Below are positions 1 to 5,645 of a DNA stretch of 64,000 bases, piece after piece. The position numbers were made by a program, and so were the translations under genes. The stretch covers positions 1 through 64,000 of the forward strand of contig JAEWKT010000010.1 of assembly GCA_023393635.1 (NCBI GenBank), in the 5' to 3' direction. The notes under the pieces were generated by a model, which saw nothing but the letters and a program-made list of their open reading frames with translations, had not been told where the DNA came from and made no database searches. Numbering within the stretch: position 1 is the first letter of the stretch; the number at the start of each line of letters is the position of its first letter. The DNA is from Pseudomonadota bacterium. Its GTDB lineage: Bacteria; Pseudomonadota; Gammaproteobacteria; Pseudomonadales; Moraxellaceae.

Positions 1-62
1 TGCTCTGCATGAGCAAATACTTTTAATTTATGGGCGATTTCCCGCTGGGCTTTTGTACTCAA
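1..62 (-). CDS. IS481-like transposase, N-terminal fragment at window edge
   Basis: Only the first 20 codons are inside the window; the gene runs off the left edge. The start is read as TTG at 62-60 because an AGGAG ribosome binding site lies about 8 bases upstream (near 72-76) and the upstream ATG frame stops at once. The peptide starts MSTKAQREIAHKLKVF, which resembles the helix-turn-helix N-terminus of IS481-type transposases with a DDE integrase core. The family call rests on a short stretch and is tentative. Three degenerate 31-base repeats just upstream look like an element end, which supports a transposase. Confidence 0.45.
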   Translation of the reverse strand, partial: MSTKAQREIAHKLKVFAHAE

Positions 63-100
63 AATCGAAACTCCTGTGACATGAGGTAAAATTTACCAAA

Positions 101-180
101 ATGTCAGTAGAAGTCTCAATTTTCACATATGATGTCAGCGGAAGTGCTAGTATTCACAAATTATGAACAGTAAGTGTCAA
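101..180. repeat. Three degenerate 31-bp direct repeats, probable element end
   Basis: Copies start at 101, 132 and 163. The first two (101-127 and 132-158) share ATGTCAG, GAAGT and TTCACA at matching positions; the third is more diverged and truncated. Iterated sites of this kind upstream of a transposase start are often transposase binding sites in a terminal repeat. The outer boundary of the element was not determined. Confidence 0.45.
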
Positions 181-195
181 GAGACCCTAATCTGT

Positions 196-1395
196 CTAGC
201 TAGACAGATTACTTAACTTTTTCCACCATTTTTTATAAGCCTTCGACATCTCTTTTTGATAATCATAATAGTCATATGTCCCCTGCTCTCCTGGCATTAC
301 ATGACCCACCATCAATTCTGCAACATCTCTACTCGTAAATGCACTAAAATTTGTCCTAGCTGTACGCCTTAAATCGTGCATAGACCAATGAACCATTTCA
401 ATTTTATAATTCTTTCTTGCAAATTGCATAAAGTTATAAGGGGTATCTGTTGGTCCACTACGTCCCATTGGCTCCTTGCCATTTTCATGTGGGAAAATGT
501 ATTCAGAATTACTCAAATCCATTGCAGACTGAAGCCACGGTTTGATCTCATCAATAATAGGTCGAACAATGTCCCCTTTACTTTCTCCTGTCTTATGATT
601 TTCATACGGCACTGTCCATGTATTTTTACTAAAATCAAAATCTGATTTCCGTGCAAGCCTCAACTCACTATATCGATTACCATAAAACAAACATAACTTG
701 AGAAATAAAACATTCCTTAATGATGTTCTAGACTCATCACAAATTTTAAAAATTAAAGACAACTCATCATCTTGTAGTACTCGAACAGTTTTATTTTTCT
801 TAATATTCAAGTCACGTTTTCCAGTGATATGTCTTATGGGGTTTTGCTCAATTAATTTTCGATTAACCCCCCAATCCAAACACTGCTTTGTATTCGTAAG
901 AATGCGATCAGTAATCGATGGTGACTGTTTAAATTGCTCTTCCAGTAAATCTAACCACATATGTAATGTGATTTGCTCAGCAGGTATGCTACCTAACTTT
1001 GGGAAAACATAAAGTTCAAATGATCTCAAATTTTGATCTGCATTCTTTTTATTAGGAATACTATATTTCGCATGCCACTCACGAAATAACGCTTCAAAAG
1101 TTATAGCCTCTGTGATCTTGTGAAGCTCTACTTTTTTATGAATACGCGGGTCATGTCCCTTTTCTAAAATTGCTTTCATTTTCTGCAATTCAATACGAGC
1201 CTCTTTAAGGCTCATATTTGGATAGGTTCCCAAGTCTAAACGAGCTTGCTTATCGTTATATCGAAAACGCATCTGAAAAGTGAGTTTTCCTTTTTGCGAT
1301 ACACGAACGCTCAATCCATCTTGATCAGACTCTGTATGTATAGCTGAACGTTCACGATCTAGATTCTTCTTAAGCCACGTATCTGTTAAAGGCAT
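196..1395 (-). CDS. P4-type tyrosine recombinase/integrase
   Basis: A 399-residue site-specific recombinase expected to integrate and excise the element that interrupts prfC. The N-terminal ~90 residues match the arm-binding domain (DUF4102) of P4-like integrases. A core-binding SAM-like region follows (about 100-190), then the catalytic domain: Arg241 in GNRYSEL, His340 and Arg343 in HDLRRT, His365 in GHV and a nucleophile Tyr in the TYDYYDY stretch (probably Tyr374). The length is normal. The ATG at 1395 has a GGTGGAG ribosome binding site four bases upstream. The gene reads in the same direction as the interrupted prfC 5' end, so the prfC promoter could contribute to its expression. The known precedent for prfC as a site is SXT/R391-type ICEs; whether this integrase is close to SXT Int was not tested. 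Confidence 0.92.
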   Translation of the reverse strand: MPLTDTWLKKNLDRERSAIHTESDQDGLSVRVSQKGKLTFQMRFRYNDKQARLDLGTYPNMSLKEARIELQKMKAILEKGHDPRIHKKVELHKITEAITFEALFREWHAKYSIPNKKNADQNLRSFELYVFPKLGSIPAEQITLHMWLDLLEEQFKQSPSITDRILTNTKQCLDWGVNRKLIEQNPIRHITGKRDLNIKKNKTVRVLQDDELSLIFKICDESRTSLRNVLFLKLCLFYGNRYSELRLARKSDFDFSKNTWTVPYENHKTGESKGDIVRPIIDEIKPWLQSAMDLSNSEYIFPHENGKEPMGRSGPTDTPYNFMQFARKNYKIEMVHWSMHDLRRTARTNFSAFTSRDVAELMVGHVMPGEQGTYDYYDYQKEMSKAYKKWWKKLSNLSS

Positions 1396-1408
1396 TTTAC
1401 TCCACCTG

Positions 1409-1464
1409 TGTACATATTTTTTTCAAATAGAAAATTCTAGAAAATGTGTACACACATATGTACA
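1409..1464. promoter_or_regulatory. Three TGTACA palindromes upstream of int
   Basis: TGTACA occurs at 1409-1414, 1447-1452 and 1459-1464; the last two sit in a near-palindromic GTGTACAC context separated by CATA. The position immediately upstream of the integrase ribosome binding site suggests an operator or recombination-directionality site. No regulator was identified in the window. Confidence 0.35.
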
Positions 1465-1492
1465 CAAACATACTGACTAGACTTGAAATCTA

Positions 1493-1602
1493 TTGAATGG
1501 GGTTGAAAGAAATAATAGATAAATAATATCAATATTTTTATATTTTTACAGCACTTACAATGCTTTTATTATTATATTTGAAATAGGTTGAATGGGCTTG
1601 AA
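1493..1602. other. Candidate integrase arm-type sites (attP arm)
   Basis: TTGAATGGGGTTGAA at 1493-1507 and TTGAATGGGCTTGAA at 1588-1602 differ at a single base. They lie between the integrase gene and the point where prfC homology ends (about 1615-1630), as expected for arm-type integrase sites. A looser match (ACTTGAAATC) lies just upstream of the first copy. Confidence 0.5.
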
Positions 1603-1608
1603 TAGATA

Positions 1609-1689
1609 TCAAATATTTGGATGGGAAATAATGGCGAATGTACGTCGCTTGGCAACGTGCTGCGCTAACTCCTGAGAAAAATCAGCCAT
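1609..1689 (-). pseudogene. prfC: prfC 5' fragment interrupted by integrated element
   Basis: The ATG at 1689-1687 opens a 26-codon frame whose residues 9-24 read AQHVAKRRTFAIISHP. This is the start of peptide chain release factor 3, where the family continues D-A-G-K-T-T into the P-loop. Here the frame instead reads N-I-stop, so homology ends around 1615-1618. The remaining ~500 codons of prfC are not in the window and presumably lie at the far end of the element, perhaps with a substitute 5' end. The 5' end of prfC is the classical attachment site of SXT/R391 ICEs. Confidence 0.85.
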
Positions 1690-1725
1690 AACCACTAATC
1701 CAACAGACCAAAAAATAAGGCGCGA

Positions 1726-1731
1726 ATTATA
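1726..1731 (-). promoter_or_regulatory. Probable prfC promoter, extended -10
   Basis: Read on the minus strand, TGCTATAAT gives a perfect -10 hexamer with an extended TG element, about 37 bases before the prfC ATG. No good -35 was seen, which is common for extended -10 promoters. With prfC truncated, transcription would continue through 1609 towards int. Confidence 0.55.
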
Positions 1732-1747
1732 GCATATGAGCGCAGAG

Positions 1748-1870
1748 AAAGCAGAGTATTACTCTGCCTGCACGCAAGGCAAGAGCTATGCTCGAAGCAG
1801 CGAAAAAGCGGAACATTGTTCCACCGCCGTGCAAGACGAGAAACTATGTTTCGAGGGCGGATAAAGCAGA
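1748..1870. repeat. Tandem ~57-bp repeat rich in small dyads
   Basis: Two diverged units (1748-1804 and 1805-1862) share AAAGC, GCAAG and CTATG blocks at the same offsets, and a third unit begins at 1863. Each unit holds two short palindromes: GCAGAGTATTACTCTGC and GAGCTATGCTC in the first, GGAACATTGTTCC and GAAACTATGTTTC in the second. It looks like an intergenic dispersed repeat or structured RNA rather than a gene. Confidence 0.55.
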
Positions 1871-2010
1871 AAAATAGCCAATGCGCGATTTTATATCTCT
1901 TGTAGTGCAATCTATTTATTTTTGACAAGCATTATTGTCAAAATAAATTATCTAGCCTACTATGCCAGTGATCATCATCGTAATTACTATTGAGACAAAT
2001 AGGTCAACTT

Positions 2011-2439
2011 ATGTTAAAAACACAAAAAATCCATCTGGTACAAGAATTTGATGTACCAGTGCAAACCTTGTTTAGTACCCTTAGCGAGCATGAAAACTTA
2101 AGCCAGATTTTTGCGCCCATGCAGATTACCCGCCTTGAAGATGGTAAGGACGCACGGAATGGTGTTGGCTCAGCACGTAAAATGTCACTGCCCTTAGTGC
2201 CTTCTTTTGTAGAAACCAATTTGGTTTATCGTGAAAATGAGTTGATTGAATACGCCATTACCAAAGGGATTGCGCCCATCAAAAACCACTATGGCGTGAT
2301 GAAATTTACCGACTTAGGTAATCGTTCACGCTTAGATTACAGCATTGAGTTTAAAGGCCGCCTGCCTTTTATTGGTGCTATTATTAAATTTGGCTTAGAA
2401 AATGGCATTAAAAAGGGTTTGAAAAAATTAAAACTCTAA
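2011..2439 (+). CDS. SRPBCC (START/Bet v1-like) family protein
   Basis: A 142-residue cytoplasmic protein without signal peptide or membrane segment. It opens with KTQKIHLVQEFDVPVQTLF, the first strand and helix of SRPBCC folds, and ends in a long amphipathic helix (GLENGIKKGLKKLKL), as in polyketide-cyclase-like members. The fold binds hydrophobic ligands; the ligand cannot be read from sequence. I take the ATG at 2011 rather than the TTG at 1990 because AGG lies about nine bases upstream of the ATG. It stands alone and ends before a good terminator. Confidence 0.75.
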   Translation: MLKTQKIHLVQEFDVPVQTLFSTLSEHENLSQIFAPMQITRLEDGKDARNGVGSARKMSLPLVPSFVETNLVYRENELIEYAITKGIAPIKNHYGVMKFTDLGNRSRLDYSIEFKGRLPFIGAIIKFGLENGIKKGLKKLKL

Positions 2440-2504
2440 CAGGGCTGTGCCAGTTTTAGACAATATTCTATTCTTATATCGAATAACTGTTATATCCAAC
2501 GACA

Positions 2505-2537
2505 AAGATGCGTCCATTTACCGTTCGCATCTTTTTT
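2505..2537 (+). terminator. Intrinsic terminator after the SRPBCC gene
   Basis: AAGATGCG (2505-2512) pairs with CGCATCTT (2526-2533), followed by a run of T. It lies between convergent genes and could act weakly on the other strand for bfmS. Confidence 0.8.
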
Positions 2538-2566
2538 ATGTCAATATCGCTAACTTAAATTCCAAG

Positions 2567-4189
2567 TTAAATTCTTGGGCGTTTTATAGGCCACGTCATC
2601 TTAAAGCGTGCGCCGCCTAAATCTGGGCTTTGATCAACACTAATATGCCCACCAAACCAAAATGCAATACGTGACACAATGGATAAACCCAAACCATAAC
2701 CACCCGCATCGCCTGATGCCCGCGTGCGACTATCATCTAAGCGGGAGAAAGGTTCAAAAATCTTTTCACGATCTTTTTCTGGAATCCCCTGGCCATCATC
2801 TTCAACACAAATATAGGCCTTACCGTTTTCCACACCTGCACTAATACGTATTTTACTCTCGGCAAAACGCATGGCATTACCTGCCAAGTTTTGTACCACC
2901 CGATGTAAATACAGTTTTTCAGCCACGACTTCAATAGATTCATCTGGCTCAAGTGTTAACACTTCTGGCGCTAAACCCAAACCTCGGGTTTCTTGCGCAA
3001 CTTGCCTTACTACTTCATATAAAGGCACACTTTCAAAATTAAGTGATGGCGTGCCCTGCTCTAATTTGGCATAAGTTAAAATTTCATCAATTAAGGTATT
3101 AAGTGCTTCAATGTCTTTATCAATCATTAATTGTTGTTCTAAGCGACTTTCATAGTCATCTGTATCGGTAAGCATTTCCAGACCAAAGCGCACCCGTGCG
3201 ACTGGGGTTCTTAGCTCATGCGATACTGCACGGGTTAGCTCACGCTGTGCTTCAATTAAGCGCTTAATATGCTCGGCCATGCCATTAAAACTTAAGCCCA
3301 GCGTATCAATTTCATCTTCGCCTTCGACGTTTACCCGTGCATTTAAATTACCAGTACGAACCTGGTTTAAAGCATTACGCACCAGTCGTATTTTGCGCTC
3401 TAACGGTAAGATAAGGGAATAAACGCCCAGGCTAATGAGCAGCAAACCAATTAAAGTCACACTGGCAAATAAATGAAATGGTAGCCAGTTAAACATGGGA
3501 ATAGGGCCCATAACCAGCACTTCATTATTATTTCCTGTGGGGCTAACCACTGAAATAGATGCGCCTGTGGTACTTCCAGAAGAGGCACCATCACGTAGCA
3601 ACATAATGACTTCTTTGCGGCGAATACGCGCAAGCTGATCCATATCCAAGCCGAGTGTAGAGAGCGACTGAATAGTAATGGGGTAACTAAAATGCTGCCT
3701 AATTTCGGTGAGCCGTTTTTCTTCTTGTCCTGGATAATAAACCAGATCATCAAGCATAAATACGGCCATGGCCTTAATTTGTTGCTCGCCCGCTTTATCT
3801 ATGCGGGTCACTAATAATAAATTTTCTTGAGGGATTTTAGTATAAACATCTGCCTGAACTTTATCGGCTTGGTAGCGAACCACAGATGCTTGCCGACTTA
3901 ATAGCTCACGTTCACGCCGATTAAACTCTACACTGTCTAAAGCCACCAGTTTGAGTGGCAGGTTTAACAAAATGCTGGCGTCATCAATCCAGTTCTGACG
4001 GGTTTGCTCTGTAGTTTGCCGTGCGACACCCTGACTAATAATATAAAATACGCCAGCAGCCATTTCTTCACGGTAGGCCTGGGCACGCTTATAGTTAACG
4101 CCCTGAACAAGGATATAAGCAATAATGGCAACGACTACACATAACAACACCAGATATGCATAAATACGAAAAAAGATACTATGCCGCAA
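2567..4189 (-). CDS. bfmS: Sensor histidine kinase BfmS (RstB-like)
   Basis: An inner-membrane two-component kinase of 540 residues, close to the Acinetobacter BfmS length. In order: membrane segment about 7-29, periplasmic sensor region about 30-235, second membrane segment about 237-262, HAMP about 263-313, dimerisation domain with phosphoacceptor His324 in SHELRTP, and an ATPase domain with the N-box (NLAGNAMRFA), DDGQGIP and GYGLGLSI. BfmRS is known to control envelope stress responses, capsule and biofilm in Acinetobacter. It lies downstream of bfmR but is separated from it by 177 bases containing an intrinsic terminator, so its level may be set separately from the regulator. Confidence 0.9.
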   Translation of the reverse strand: MRHSIFFRIYAYLVLLCVVVAIIAYILVQGVNYKRAQAYREEMAAGVFYIISQGVARQTTEQTRQNWIDDASILLNLPLKLVALDSVEFNRRERELLSRQASVVRYQADKVQADVYTKIPQENLLLVTRIDKAGEQQIKAMAVFMLDDLVYYPGQEEKRLTEIRQHFSYPITIQSLSTLGLDMDQLARIRRKEVIMLLRDGASSGSTTGASISVVSPTGNNNEVLVMGPIPMFNWLPFHLFASVTLIGLLLISLGVYSLILPLERKIRLVRNALNQVRTGNLNARVNVEGEDEIDTLGLSFNGMAEHIKRLIEAQRELTRAVSHELRTPVARVRFGLEMLTDTDDYESRLEQQLMIDKDIEALNTLIDEILTYAKLEQGTPSLNFESVPLYEVVRQVAQETRGLGLAPEVLTLEPDESIEVVAEKLYLHRVVQNLAGNAMRFAESKIRISAGVENGKAYICVEDDGQGIPEKDREKIFEPFSRLDDSRTRASGDAGGYGLGLSIVSRIAFWFGGHISVDQSPDLGGARFKMTWPIKRPRI

Positions 4190-4287
4190 TCTAGAACCCC
4201 GTTATGTCGACCGCTACTTAACCAGCGCGTTAAATGTTCAGTGCGGCATTATCAAGTTTATTTTAGATAAACTCAATTTAAACCGAC

Positions 4288-4333
4288 AAAAAAACACACT
4301 GTTTATGCTTAAAGATGGCTAAACAGCGTGTTT
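4288..4333 (-). terminator. Intrinsic terminator between bfmR and bfmS
   Basis: On the minus strand AAACACGCTGTTTA pairs with TAAACAGTGTGTTT (one mismatch across 14 bases) and is followed by seven T residues. It lies directly downstream of bfmR and upstream of bfmS. Confidence 0.88.
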
Positions 4334-4366
4334 AAAGGTCTTTTCCCTCAAGCTGTATGTGAGTGA

Positions 4367-5086
4367 TCACATCCCGCCTGTTGATTCTTTTACAAACAGA
4401 TAACCCTTACTGCGCACCGTTTTGATACGTTTTGGGTTTTCTGGATCATCACCAATTTTTGGACGAATACGTGAAATGCGCACATCAATTGACCGATCCT
4501 GCCCATCATATTCAATCCCACGCAAACGCTCAAAAATATCTTCCCGTGATAAGATGCGACCTGCATTAGACGCCAGCAACCATAACAAGTCATATTCGGC
4601 ACTGGTGAAATCGACCAACTCGCCAGACAACGTTACTGAACGGCCACCATTATCAATGACCAGATCATCAAACTCTAAACGCTGTGCAACTTCTTCATCA
4701 ACCACTTTATCAGTGCGACGTAACAAGGCGCGAATACGTGCCAATAGTACACGTGGCTGTACTGGCTTAGGCACATAATCATCGGCACCCATCTCTAAAC
4801 CCAGCACCTGATCCATGTCTTCTGTCCGTGCAGTAAGCATTAAAATAGGATGATGATAATGTGGGCGGATTTCACGGCACACCGTCAAGCCATCTGCACC
4901 TGGCAGCATTACGTCCAGTACTACCAGATCTGGCTGTTCTGAAATAATGCGACGAATCGCGCGGTTACCATCAGTTTCCACACCAACTTCCAAACCATTT
5001 CTAATCAGATAATCTTGCGTGAGCGTGGCCAGACGCTCGTCATCCTCAACGATTAAAATCCGTGGCAATTTATCTTCTTGCGTCAT
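4367..5086 (-). CDS. bfmR: Response regulator BfmR (RstA-like, OmpR family)
   Basis: A 239-residue regulator with an N-terminal receiver and a C-terminal winged helix. Phosphoacceptor Asp58 sits in LVVLDVMLPG, with the acidic pocket at Glu-Asp-Asp (14-16), Thr in LTART and Lys107 in VPKPV. The DNA-binding part contains the OmpR-type AEYDLLWLLASN and RSIDVRISRIRPKI segments and ends GYLFV. Asp58 matches the known BfmR phosphosite. The ATG has GGGGAA upstream. In Acinetobacter this pair lies next to ribonucleotide reductase genes, as here. Confidence 0.92.
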   Translation of the reverse strand: MTQEDKLPRILIVEDDERLATLTQDYLIRNGLEVGVETDGNRAIRRIISEQPDLVVLDVMLPGADGLTVCREIRPHYHHPILMLTARTEDMDQVLGLEMGADDYVPKPVQPRVLLARIRALLRRTDKVVDEEVAQRLEFDDLVIDNGGRSVTLSGELVDFTSAEYDLLWLLASNAGRILSREDIFERLRGIEYDGQDRSIDVRISRIRPKIGDDPENPKRIKTVRSKGYLFVKESTGGM

Positions 5087-5417
5087 TTATATTCCCCGAA
5101 ATAATAGGAGTATCTCTTTAAAATAAAGCAGATACCACAGTAGTCAACTGGCGCCAATATACACCGTTTACATTGTAAACAATATGCCATTCACTAAACT
5201 GCTACAGCAAGACCCACATTTGATGGAGAATTGTTACATCGTTAGCGCAGAAAGCAAAAAAACTCAGGAAAGGTTACCTCAATGTAGCGCTATACCCGCT
5301 TTGGGTAACTAAAGCCTTGAAAGTTAATTGAACATTTTTTGTTAACTTGTCTATCAAGTGTTCGATACGGTTAGCCCTGACTTTATGCACAAGATATCAA
5401 CATAGTTGCCCACAGGG

Positions 5418-5459
5418 TTATCCGCAAAGTTATCCACAATTGTCTATTTATTGTTCACA
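5418..5459 (+). promoter_or_regulatory. DnaA boxes upstream of nrdA
   Basis: TTATCCGCA (5418-5426) and a consensus TTATCCACA (5430-5438) lie 12 bases apart, with a weaker TTGTTCACA at 5451-5459. DnaA regulation of nrdAB through such boxes is established in E. coli. The 520 bases between bfmR and nrdA contain no gene that I can support. Confidence 0.65.
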
Positions 5460-5517
5460 AGAGTACATCATAGCGTCACATCAATAGTGCGATTAGTAGA
5501 TTGCCAAGCTGAGCAAA

Positions 5518-5565
5518 ATCCCTTATCTTGTGTCCATCAAATCAAATTAACACAACAAGTAGTGT
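5518..5565 (+). promoter_or_regulatory. Candidate NrdR box pair
   Basis: ACACAACAAGTAGTGT at 5550-5565 has the ACAC-N8-GTGT dyad of NrdR boxes. Exactly 32 bases upstream, 5518-5533 ends in GTGT but its left half is poor. Paired boxes about three helical turns apart are the known NrdR arrangement. The second site is weak, so this is moderate evidence. Confidence 0.5.
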
Positions 5566-5645
5566 TTTAGCGCATTTATTGACCGAAAACAGTCAGTTAA
5601 TATTTTATGCACTTTGACCTGCTATTTTTAGGGAGAAATGTTGTC

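Noticed and set aside
376..1012. Plus-strand frames inside the integrase gene
   Set aside because: They are antisense to a gene with intact catalytic motifs and have no start signals or family features.
1695..1928. A 77-residue minus-strand frame in front of prfC
   Set aside because: It is made mostly of the tandem dyad repeat and shows repeat-derived peptide text; there is no ribosome binding site and no known family.
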